A DNA stretch of 64,000 nucleotides. Origin: Curtobacterium sp. MCBD17_035. GTDB lineage: Bacteria; Actinomycetota; Actinomycetes; Actinomycetales; Microbacteriaceae. The notes beneath the pieces were generated by a model. That model ran no database searches and was not told the origin of the DNA. It saw only the letters and a program-made list of their open reading frames with translations. Positions 24,962-32,358 of the stretch are shown here, in pieces. The stretch lies in contig NZ_CP126279.1 in the NCBI RefSeq assembly GCF_003234815.2, positions 1,674,001-1,738,000 on the forward strand, read 5' to 3'. Within the stretch, counting starts at the first letter, position 1; each line of letters opens with the position of its first letter. A program made the position numbers and the translations under genes.

Positions 24962-25888
24962 GTGATCCGCTTCCTGCTCCGTCGTCTCGGGTCCCTCGTG
25001 GCCGTGCTGCTCGTGCTCAGCGCCGTCGTGTTCCTGCTCCAGCAGATCTCGCCCGGCGACCCGGCCCGCGCGGCACTCGGCGCGAACGCGTCACGGCAGG
25101 CCGTCGACGCGGAACGCCACCGCCTCGGCCTCGACGACCCGCTGCCGGTGCAGTTCCTGCGGTTCATCGCCGGGGCCCTGCACGGTGACTTCGGGACGTC
25201 GTACCGGACGCACCGGGCCGTCGCCACCGACCTCGCATCGGCGTTCCCCGCGACTGTCGAGCTCGTGCTCGCCGCGTTCGTGATCGCGCTCGTGCTGGCC
25301 GGGCTGTTCGCGGCCTCCGCGGCCCTCCGCTGGCCGTTCGCGGGCGTCTACCGGGGAGCGCTGCTCCTCGCGGCGACCGCACCGCCGTTCCTGCTCGCAC
25401 TCGGCGGAATCATCCTGTTCTACGCGCAGCTCGACTGGCTCCCCGCCTCCGGGCAGGGCACCGGCGGGGTCGGGTCCGCGGTGTCGCACCTCGTCCTGCC
25501 CGCGACCGTGCTCGCGATCGCACCGGCACTCGCGATCGGGCGCATCCTGCGGGCCGGTCTCGAGACGACGCTCGTGGCCGACCACGTCCGGACCGCTCGG
25601 TCGAAGGGCCTCGGCGAGGGGGCGGTGCTCGCCCGGCACGTCGTGCGGAACGCGATCGGTCCCGCCCTGGCGATGGCGGGCCTCCAGCTCGGGTTCATGT
25701 TCGCCGGCGACGTCGTCGTCGAGCAGGTGTTCAGCTGGCCCGGCATGGGCAACTACCTCGCCAACAGCATCCCGACCTCCGACTACCCGGCCATCGCCGC
25801 GGTGACGCTCGTGCTCGGCGCGGTCTACGTCGTCGTGAACACGGTCGCCGACGTCCTCCAGACCGCCGCGGACCCGCGTCTCGCCTGA
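24962..25888 (+). CDS. ABC importer permease, DppB type
   Basis: A 308-residue permease of the DppB/OppB/NikB group. The N terminus (FLLRRLGSLVAVLLVLSAVVF) is a typical first helix, followed by ISPGDPARAALG and the RHRLGLDDPLPVQF-like segment. The EAA loop is DHVRTARSKGLGEGAVLARHVVRNA. GTG 24962 is preferred over GTG 24953 because AGGAGG ends 8 bases before it; the upstream choice adds only three residues. It ends 74 bp before the binding-protein gene, and that gap carries its own GAAGGAG site but no clear promoter. It forms the translocation pore with the DppC-type protein. Confidence 0.92.
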   Translation: MIRFLLRRLGSLVAVLLVLSAVVFLLQQISPGDPARAALGANASRQAVDAERHRLGLDDPLPVQFLRFIAGALHGDFGTSYRTHRAVATDLASAFPATVELVLAAFVIALVLAGLFAASAALRWPFAGVYRGALLLAATAPPFLLALGGIILFYAQLDWLPASGQGTGGVGSAVSHLVLPATVLAIAPALAIGRILRAGLETTLVADHVRTARSKGLGEGAVLARHVVRNAIGPALAMAGLQLGFMFAGDVVVEQVFSWPGMGNYLANSIPTSDYPAIAAVTLVLGAVYVVVNTVADVLQTAADPRLA

Positions 25889-25962
25889 CTGCGGGAGCGA
25901 CCTCGGCCAGCTCCACCCCATCCCACCCAGAACGCACCACCCCATCCAATGAAGGAGACACC

Positions 25963-27552
25963 GTGAGGCTCAGCTCACTCCGTCGGCGGACCCGCATCGC
26001 GCTGGTCGCGGCCGCGGCCGTCCCGCTCCTCGCCCTCGCGGCCTGTTCCGGAGGTGGCGGCTCGAGCCCGAACGCCGCACCGGAGAACGGCACGCTCACC
26101 GTCGGTCTGCTCGGCGACATCGGCCAGCCGCCGGACCCCGACATCTACTACGCGAACAACGGCCTCGCGATCGTGCTCAACACGTACGAGGGGCTCGTGC
26201 AGTACGCGAACGACACCGACTCGGTGAAGATCGCGCCCCGCCTGGCGACGTCGTGGACCGTGAGCGGCGACAACACCGTCTACACGTTCCACCTCCGCAA
26301 GGGCGTCACCTTCCACGACGGCACCCCCTTCACCTCGGCGGCGGTCAAGGTCGCCTTCGACCGACGCATCGCCGTCAAGGGCGGCGCCGCGTACATGGTG
26401 CAGGGCGTCGAGAGCGTCGCGACGCCGGACGCCTCGACCGCCGTGGTGACCCTCGACGCCCCGAACTCGGCGTTCCTGGACTACCTCGCCTCGCCGTTCG
26501 GCCCGAAGATGGAGTCGCCCACCGCGCTGCAGAAGCATGCCGGATCGGATGACGCGCAGACCTACCTGCAGACCCACGACGTCGGGACCGGTCCGTACGA
26601 GATCAGCTCGGCCGACCCCGGCACCTCGTGGACCCTGTCCCGCTACGCCGGGTACTGGGGCACGAAGTCGCCGTTCACCACGGTGAAGCTGCCGATCTAC
26701 TCGGACGCCTCGGCGCTGCAGCTCGCGTTCGACCGCGGGGACGTGTCCGCGATCGTCGCCGCACTGCCCTCGTCGAGCCTGTCCAAGTACGAGGACAGCA
26801 AGCAGTACGCCAGCTACATGCTCCCCACGCTGCAGTCCGCCCTGGTCACCGTGAACCCGACCAAGTCGTTCTTCAGCAGCAAACAGGCCCGACTCGCGTT
26901 CCTCGAGAGCATCGACCAGAAGTCGATCGTCAAGCAGGTGCTCGGCAGCCGCTCCGAGCCGGCGACGACCCTCTACGCCAAGGGCATGATCCCGGGCGGC
27001 AAGGACGAGCAGACGATCACGTACGAGCCCTCGGCGATGAAGTCGTACGCGAAGACGCTGCCGTCCGGCACCACGATGACCATCGGCTACGCGAGCGGCA
27101 ACACGAACGCCCAGCAGATGGCGAACATCCAGGCGGCGAAGCTCCAGGCCGACGGCATCACGGCCACGGCGAAGTCGTACCCGACGTCCCAGGTGTTCGG
27201 GTGGATCAACGACCCGACCACGGGCCCGGACGCGTTCTTCGACGGCAACAACGGGCCGGACGGCGGCTCCCCGTACATGTGGGGCCACGTCTTCTGGGAC
27301 AAGTCGGGCGGCATCGACTACTTCGGCTGCGACGTCCCGGCGGTCGACCAGAAGCTCGACCACGCCGTGCAGACCGGCGACGACAGCGCGTACGTCGCCG
27401 CGGCCGAGCAGTACGCCCAGACCGGCTGCTACTACAACCTCTCCTACAACAAGGACTGGGTCGTCGCGCAGAAGTGGCTGACCGGCGTCGCGAAGTCGCA
27501 CAACATCGGCGCGAACGAGCTGGACTTCAGCAAGCTCGGCATCGCCGGGTGA
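25963..27552 (+). CDS. ABC importer substrate-binding lipoprotein (SBP family 5)
   Basis: A 529-residue periplasmic-type binding lipoprotein. The signal peptide ends in the lipobox LALAAC (lipidated cysteine about residue 28), followed by a Ser/Gly linker. The mature part shows family 5 (DppA/OppA) signatures, including YTFHLRKGVTFHDGTPFTSAAVK. GAAGGAGA precedes GTG 25963. It captures the substrate outside the cell and delivers it to the two permeases. Family 5 proteins bind peptides, nickel chelates, opines and glycoconjugates, so the ligand is open. A strong hairpin follows immediately and probably limits read-through into the regulator gene. Confidence 0.93.
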   Translation: MRLSSLRRRTRIALVAAAAVPLLALAACSGGGGSSPNAAPENGTLTVGLLGDIGQPPDPDIYYANNGLAIVLNTYEGLVQYANDTDSVKIAPRLATSWTVSGDNTVYTFHLRKGVTFHDGTPFTSAAVKVAFDRRIAVKGGAAYMVQGVESVATPDASTAVVTLDAPNSAFLDYLASPFGPKMESPTALQKHAGSDDAQTYLQTHDVGTGPYEISSADPGTSWTLSRYAGYWGTKSPFTTVKLPIYSDASALQLAFDRGDVSAIVAALPSSSLSKYEDSKQYASYMLPTLQSALVTVNPTKSFFSSKQARLAFLESIDQKSIVKQVLGSRSEPATTLYAKGMIPGGKDEQTITYEPSAMKSYAKTLPSGTTMTIGYASGNTNAQQMANIQAAKLQADGITATAKSYPTSQVFGWINDPTTGPDAFFDGNNGPDGGSPYMWGHVFWDKSGGIDYFGCDVPAVDQKLDHAVQTGDDSAYVAAAEQYAQTGCYYNLSYNKDWVVAQKWLTGVAKSHNIGANELDFSKLGIAG

Positions 27553-27557
27553 GGTCC

Positions 27558-27585
27558 GCGGGCGCCGGTGCACGCCGGCGCCCGC
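27558..27585 (+). terminator. 11-bp GC hairpin after the binding-protein gene
   Basis: GCGGGCGCCGG (27558-27568) pairs perfectly with CCGGCGCCCGC (27575-27585) around a 6-base loop, followed by a C/T-rich tract. It starts 5 bp after the stop codon. It can act as a partial terminator or as an mRNA-stabilising 3' hairpin, leaving regulator expression low. Confidence 0.65.
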
Positions 27586-27626
27586 GTCCCTTCCCCCCGT
27601 CCACCGCTTCCAGGAAGATCGACCTG

Positions 27627-28307
27627 ATGACCCCTCCCGAGATCGCCGCCCTGGCCACCGTCCCCGCCGCGCCGTCGCTCCCACTGCGGATCCACGCGCG
27701 CCTCCGCGAGGCGATCATCCGCGGCGAGTACCCGCAGGGGCAGAAGCTGCCGGAGGTCCGGATCGCCGACGAGCTCGCGGTCTCCCGCGTCCCGCTGCGC
27801 GAGGCCGTCCCGATGCTCGAGTCCGAGGGGTTCGTCGTCACGACGCCCCGACGCGGAGCGGTCGTCGCGACGTGGACCTCCCGCCTCGTCCACGACCTCT
27901 TCGACCTCCGTGAGGTCCTCGAGGTCGGGGCGGCCCGCCACGCCGCCCGCGCCGTCGCGGGTGGTGCCTCCGTCGACGCACTGCACGAGGCGCTCGAGCA
28001 CTCGCAGGCCGTGGTCGACGACGGGGACCCGTACGCGATCGCCGCGGCGAGCACGCGGTTCCACGAGGTGATCGTGGAGATGACCGGCAACACGCTCATG
28101 CAGGCCTCGATGCGGTCGGTCTCCGGTCGCGTGCAGTGGCTGTTCTACCTGACGAGCGAACTCGACGTGCACGACGCGTTCCACGACCACGTCGAACTCG
28201 CCGCCGCGATCGAACGCGGCGACGAGCGGATGGCGGAGGCGCTGGCGTACTCCCACATCGAGCGCGACCGGATGCCGTCGATCGCCGCGCTCCACCCACG
28301 CGACTGA
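27627..28307 (+). CDS. GntR-family (FCD) transcriptional regulator
   Basis: A 226-residue regulator. Residues about 18-85 form a winged helix (LREAIIRGEYPQGQKLPEVRIADELAVSRVPLREA), the classical GntR signature. Residues about 95-215 form the all-helical FCD effector domain with metal- or ligand-binding histidines (FHEVIVEMTG, FHDHVELAAAI). CAGGAAG precedes the ATG. It closes the second operon after an attenuating hairpin. The GTATAC-centred boxes at 15821-15835 and 15976-15992 are likely targets, implying feedback control of the whole operon by its substrate or an intermediate. The assignment to those sites is inference. Confidence 0.87.
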   Translation: MTPPEIAALATVPAAPSLPLRIHARLREAIIRGEYPQGQKLPEVRIADELAVSRVPLREAVPMLESEGFVVTTPRRGAVVATWTSRLVHDLFDLREVLEVGAARHAARAVAGGASVDALHEALEHSQAVVDDGDPYAIAAASTRFHEVIVEMTGNTLMQASMRSVSGRVQWLFYLTSELDVHDAFHDHVELAAAIERGDERMAEALAYSHIERDRMPSIAALHPRD

Positions 28308-28341
28308 CCGCGGCGGGTCGTGCCGCGCGCGGGTCAGCGCG

Positions 28342-28359
28342 CCGGCGTCACGACGCCGG
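28342..28359. terminator. Small hairpin between convergent genes
   Basis: CCGGCGT (28342-28348) and ACGCCGG (28353-28359) pair around CACG. It overlaps the last bases of the MFS gene and lies 34 bp after the GntR stop, so it may end transcripts from both sides. Confidence 0.4.
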
Positions 28360-29847
28360 GGCGCCCTCCGCCTCCGGCGCCGCCTTCCGCCGCCCCACGC
28401 GGGGCAGGAACACGCCGTCGCGCAGGGACCGCTCGATGTCCTCGAGCGACCGGTTCTTCGTCTCGGGCAGGCGGAAGAAGATGAACACCCAGGCGACCAC
28501 GTTGAGCCCCGCGTAGACCCACATCGCGCCGCCGAGCCCGAGCCACAGCACGAGCGTCAGGGCCGTGACGGTCACGAGCAGGTCGGAACCCCACAGCGTC
28601 ATCGCCTGCAGACTCGTCGCGGCCGGTCGGACGGTGAGCGGGTAGAGCTCCGATTCGAGCAACCAGCCGATGACCTGCAGACCCCCGGACTGGAAGAACA
28701 TGAACAGGAGCAGGAACAGGAGACTGAGCACCGGGTTGAGGTGGTCGCCCCCGAACAGGAACAGCGCCCCGAACGCCGCCAGGCTCGCCGCCGAGAACGG
28801 GAGCGTGAGCAGGGGGAGCCGCCGACGGCCGATCCGGTCCACGAGCCGACTGCCGATGAAGGTCATGAGCAGGTACACCGCACCCACCCCGACGTTCGCC
28901 CAGAGTGCGAACGCATGTGGGAACCCGGCCTGCGTCAGGATCGTCGGCGTGTAGTAGATCATCATCTCGAGCCCGGTGATCTGCGTCAGGATCGCGACGC
29001 CGACCCCCGCGACGAGCGCGGGCCGCACCCACCGCTCCCGGAGCTGCGACCACGCTGCGCCCCCGCCGGTGCCTCCGTTCTGCTCACGGTCGGCGACGGA
29101 CCGGATGTCGTCGAGCTCGTCACCCGCGTCGGCGGGGGACCGCCGCACCCACCGGAGGACCGTCCCTGCGTCGTCGTCCCGGCCCGCGTGCACGAGCCAT
29201 CGGGGGCTCTCGGGGAGCACGAACATGCCGAGCAACAGCACGATGGCGGGCACACCGGACAGCATGATGAGCCAACGCCAGGAGAGCACGTCGTCGAGCG
29301 CGACGTTGACGAACGCGGCCGACAGGATGCCGATGCCGATGGCACAGCTGAACAGGGTGACCATCCGCCCGCGCCGCTCCCGGGGCGACAGCTCGGCGAC
29401 GTACGTCGGGATGACCTGCGTCGACCCCCCGACGGCGAGGCCGAGGAACAGGCGGCTGAGCACGAGGGTCGTGGGGCCGGGGGAGAGCCCGGCGAACACG
29501 ACGCCGAGCACGAACACGGCCGCCACGATCATGATCGTCCGACGCCGACCGATGCGACGTGAGAGCCAGGAGCTGCAGAACGCGCCGAGGACGGCACCGG
29601 CGAGGATCGCCGCCGTGATGAGCTGTTTCACCCCGTTGCCGATCCCGAAGTCCTTGCCGATCGAGATCAACGTCCCGGAGATCACACCGGTGTCGTAGCC
29701 GTAGAGCAGACCGCCGAGCGCCGCGATGAGTGCGATGCGCCGGACGTGCCCCCGCGTGGCGGACGCCACCTCGTCGTCGGACCGGCCCTCGCGATCGATC
29801 TCGTCGGGGATGCCCCTGCCCTTGGTCGCTGTCGTCACCGCGCACAC
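28348..29847 (-). CDS. MFS sugar porter family transporter
   Basis: A 499-residue transporter with about 12 hydrophobic helices and sugar-porter signatures. These are GGLLYGYDTGVISG in helix 1, SRRIGRRRTIM after helix 2, SRLFLGLAVGG, VPTYVAEL-like IPTYVAELSPRERRGR, PESPRWL and the C-terminal PETKNRSLEDIE. The family takes up hexoses, pentoses or inositol by proton symport. GTG 29847 or GTG 29838 could be the start; neither has a strong ribosome-binding site. It stands alone on the minus strand, converging with the GntR gene, and has a long upstream gap. The substrate cannot be read from sequence; myo-inositol and arabinose/galactose porters share these motifs. Confidence 0.9.
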   Translation of the reverse strand: MCAVTTATKGRGIPDEIDREGRSDDEVASATRGHVRRIALIAALGGLLYGYDTGVISGTLISIGKDFGIGNGVKQLITAAILAGAVLGAFCSSWLSRRIGRRRTIMIVAAVFVLGVVFAGLSPGPTTLVLSRLFLGLAVGGSTQVIPTYVAELSPRERRGRMVTLFSCAIGIGILSAAFVNVALDDVLSWRWLIMLSGVPAIVLLLGMFVLPESPRWLVHAGRDDDAGTVLRWVRRSPADAGDELDDIRSVADREQNGGTGGGAAWSQLRERWVRPALVAGVGVAILTQITGLEMMIYYTPTILTQAGFPHAFALWANVGVGAVYLLMTFIGSRLVDRIGRRRLPLLTLPFSAASLAAFGALFLFGGDHLNPVLSLLFLLLFMFFQSGGLQVIGWLLESELYPLTVRPAATSLQAMTLWGSDLLVTVTALTLVLWLGLGGAMWVYAGLNVVAWVFIFFRLPETKNRSLEDIERSLRDGVFLPRVGRRKAAPEAEGAPAS

Positions 29848-30297
29848 GGTACGGCGGTCCCGCCGAGCGCGGTCACGGCCGGGAGGCCCGGGTGTCGCGT
29901 CGCGCGCCGCCGCCCGGCGTCAGGCCGAGTGGGCGGGCCGTCGCGTGTGGTCGCCGCGGCCGGATCGTGTTCGGGTCTGCTCGGCGCAGTGGAGTGCGGG
30001 GTTCCGCGGAACACCGGCGAACCGGTCGGAGTCGGTGAGGAAGGAACGGACGGCGGTCATGCGACCAGCCCTTCACGAGGCTGTGGACACCTCATCGCTG
30101 CCGGACCGCCTCGCTGTGCCAGCGTTCCGCGGATCGCGGAGGCCGTCGTGGCGACGAGACTGCTGAACAGCCCGGTTCCACGACTCTACGATCTGCGATC
30201 GGGAGGCCCAACTCCCTCCACCGGACCATCCGGATCGCGCGGTCCACGCCCTTGCATGCATCTCCACGACCACGGCGCGCCGCTTAGGCTGGACCGC
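29848..30297. other. 450-bp divergent intergenic region with a repeated palindrome
   Basis: No convincing gene is seen. GTTCCGCGGAAC, a perfect 12-bp palindrome, lies at 30001-30012, and its first ten bases recur at 30124-30133, which could be an operator pair for the divergent MFS or phosphomutase genes. A 35-codon frame from ATG 30059, with GAGGAAGGA upstream, has no protein-like features. Confidence 0.5.
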
Positions 30298-31014
30298 ATG
30301 GCCACCGTCATCCTCGTCCGCCACGGCCGCACCACCGCCAACGCCTCCGGCGTCCTGGCGGGGCGGGCGGCGGGCGTGGCGCTCGACGACGTCGGACGGT
30401 CGCAGGCGCGACGCACGGCCGAGCGACTCGCCGTCGTGCCGCTCGTCGGCGTCGTCACCAGCCCCCTCGAGCGCTGCCGTCAGACGGCGCGGGCCGTGAC
30501 GGACCTCCAGACCGGATCACCGACCACCCTGGCGGACCGTGGCATCACGGAGTGCGACTACGGGGACTGGCAGGGGCGCGCCCTCGGCGAGCTCGCGAAG
30601 GAGGCCCTGTGGTCGGTCGTGCAGTCGCAACCGTCGGCCGCGGTGTTCCCGGGCGGCGAGTCCATGGCGGCGATGCAGGCACGCGCCGTCGCGGCGATCC
30701 GGCGCCACGACGCCCGGTTCGAGGCCGAGCACGGTCCGGGCGCGGTCTGGGCGGCGGTGAGTCACGGCGACGTCATCAAGTCCGTGATCGCGGACGCCCT
30801 CGGCATGCACCTCGACCTCTTCCAGCGGATCTCGGTCGGGCCGGCGTCGGTGTCGATCATCCGGTACGGCACCGCCCGTCCGGACGTCGTCGCCACGAAC
30901 ACGGACTCGGGTGACCTGTCCTGGTTGCGCGCGCCGGCACCCGCCGCGGACGCCCCGGTGGGCGGCGGTGCCGGGCATCCGGAACCGACGGCCGACGGCC
31001 CCGCCCCTCGCTGA
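30298..31014 (+). CDS. Histidine phosphatase, MSMEG_4193-type putative phosphomutase
   Basis: A 238-residue histidine phosphatase with the canonical VRHGRTTANA motif at the N terminus (catalytic His in RHG), TSPLERCRQTA, GGES and AVSHGDVIK carrying the second catalytic histidine. The next two genes encode DUF3090 and SCO1664-type proteins, the fixed actinobacterial trio in which this member is called the MSMEG_4193 family. Its substrate is not known. The C-terminal 30 residues are Pro/Gly/Ala-rich. The ATG at 30298 is set by the family N terminus (MATVILVRHG), and a conserved start context precedes it. A role in a shared unknown pathway is inferred from gene order. Confidence 0.88.
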   Translation: MATVILVRHGRTTANASGVLAGRAAGVALDDVGRSQARRTAERLAVVPLVGVVTSPLERCRQTARAVTDLQTGSPTTLADRGITECDYGDWQGRALGELAKEALWSVVQSQPSAAVFPGGESMAAMQARAVAAIRRHDARFEAEHGPGAVWAAVSHGDVIKSVIADALGMHLDLFQRISVGPASVSIIRYGTARPDVVATNTDSGDLSWLRAPAPAADAPVGGGAGHPEPTADGPAPR

Positions 31015-31048
31015 CCGGGGTCCGACCGGACGCTCGTAGGATGGACGC

Positions 31049-31588
31049 ATGCCCACCATCGTGCACGGGTTCGACTGGCCCGATCGCGTCGTCGTCGGCA
31101 CCGTCGGCCGACCGGGATCGCGCTCGTTCTACCTGCAGGTCCGGTCCGGCTCGCGGGTCGTCAGCGTCGCCCTCGAGAAGGAACAGTCCGCTGCCCTCGC
31201 CGAGAAGATCGGCGAGATCCTCGACCAGCTGATGACGACGGCGGGCAACCCCGTCAGCGTCCCTTCGGGGACACCCGTCGAGCTCGTCGACAACGAGCCA
31301 CTCGACCAGCCCGTGGAGCCGGAGTTCCGAGCCGGTGCGATGACGCTGGGGTGGGACCCGACGACCTCGCAGGTCGTGATCGAGGCGTTCCCGATCGACA
31401 CCGCGGACGACGACGACGTCCCCGACGAACCCGCCGAGATGCTCGTGGTGCGCATCCCGGTCGGGACGGCGCGCGCCTTCGCCGAGCGCACGCTCGAGGT
31501 CGTCGGCGCCGGTCGAGCGATGTGCCCGTTCTGCGGCACCCCCATGGACCCGGACGGGCACGTCTGCCCGGTGCTCGGCGAGCGCTGA
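31049..31588 (+). CDS. DUF3090 family protein
   Basis: A 179-residue protein of the DUF3090 family, middle member of the MSMEG_4193/DUF3090/SCO1664 trio. The N terminus (VVVGTVGRPGSRSFYLQV) and the segment LEKEQSAALAEKIGEILDQL are conserved. The C terminus carries a four-cysteine zinc-ribbon-like motif, CPFCGTPMDPDGHVCP, with three cysteines and a histidine as likely metal ligands. No function is known. The stop overlaps the next gene's ATG (TGATG). Its acidic loop DTADDDDVPDEP is unusual but within family variation. It is probably a small metal-binding partner protein. Confidence 0.9.
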   Translation: MPTIVHGFDWPDRVVVGTVGRPGSRSFYLQVRSGSRVVSVALEKEQSAALAEKIGEILDQLMTTAGNPVSVPSGTPVELVDNEPLDQPVEPEFRAGAMTLGWDPTTSQVVIEAFPIDTADDDDVPDEPAEMLVVRIPVGTARAFAERTLEVVGAGRAMCPFCGTPMDPDGHVCPVLGER

Positions 31589-32358
31589 TGCCCGAGGGGC
31601 CCGACCTCCTCACCGCGGACGTCGAGATCAGCGGGCGCATCACGACCGCCTCGAACGCCACCTTCCTGGGGACCATCGGCGACACCACGGTCGTGTACAA
31701 GCCGGTGTCGGGGGAGCGCCCGCTGTGGGACTTCCCGGACGGCGACCTCGCGCACCGCGAGGTCGCGGCCTACCTGGTGTCCGAGGCGTTCGGATGGGAC
31801 GTCGTCCCGCGCACGTGGCTCCGCGACGGCCCGCTCGGCGCCGGGATGGTGCAGCTCTGGCAGGACGTCGACCCGGACCAGGACCCGGTCGACCTCGTCC
31901 CCTCGGACCAGGTCCCGGACGACGGCTGGCGCGAGGTCCTCGACGGGGACGACGAGACCGGCCGACCCGTGACCCTCGTCCACGAGGACTCCGTCGCACT
32001 CCGGCGCATGGCCGTGTTCGACGTCGTCGTCAACAACGCGGACCGGAAGGGCGCGCACGTCCTCGCGATGCCCGACGGTCATCGCCACGGGGTGGACCAC
32101 GGGTTGACCTTCCACCAGGAGCACAAGCTCCGGACCGTGCTCTGGGGCTGGGTGGGCGAGGAACTGACGGACGACGAGCTGGCCGGTCTCGACCGCGTCC
32201 GCGCCGGGCTCGAGGGCGACCTCGCCGAGACGCTCATCGCGTACCTGAGCGCCGAGGAGATCGGGGCGTTCGCCGGCCGGTGCGCCCGCTTGGCGGCGCG
32301 TGGTCGCTTCCCGGCGCCGCACGGGCCGATGCCCGCGCTGCCCTGGCCGCTGTTCTAG
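31588..32358 (+). CDS. SCO1664 family protein (PI3/4-kinase-like fold)
   Basis: A 256-residue protein of the SCO1664 family, distantly related to phosphatidylinositol 3/4-kinase and HipA-like folds. Likely ATP-handling elements are VVYKPVSGERPLWDFPDG (lysine in YKP), RMAVFDVVVNNADRKGAHVL (catalytic-loop-like D/N pair) and HRHGVDHGLTFH (DHG in place of DFG). It is coupled to the DUF3090 gene by TGATG and overlaps the convergent VWA gene by 4 bp. The trio is widely conserved in actinobacteria without assigned function; with a phosphatase-like partner, a kinase/phosphatase cycle on a small molecule or protein is plausible. Fold relationship is from family knowledge, activity is inference. Confidence 0.86.
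   Translation: MPEGPDLLTADVEISGRITTASNATFLGTIGDTTVVYKPVSGERPLWDFPDGDLAHREVAAYLVSEAFGWDVVPRTWLRDGPLGAGMVQLWQDVDPDQDPVDLVPSDQVPDDGWREVLDGDDETGRPVTLVHEDSVALRRMAVFDVVVNNADRKGAHVLAMPDGHRHGVDHGLTFHQEHKLRTVLWGWVGEELTDDELAGLDRVRAGLEGDLAETLIAYLSAEEIGAFAGRCARLAARGRFPAPHGPMPALPWPLF

Noticed and set aside
30059..30166. Possible 35-codon gene with GAGGAAGGA upstream in the divergent gap
   Set aside because: The peptide has no hydrophobic core, no known motif and Arg-rich composition typical of random frames; conservation cannot be tested here.
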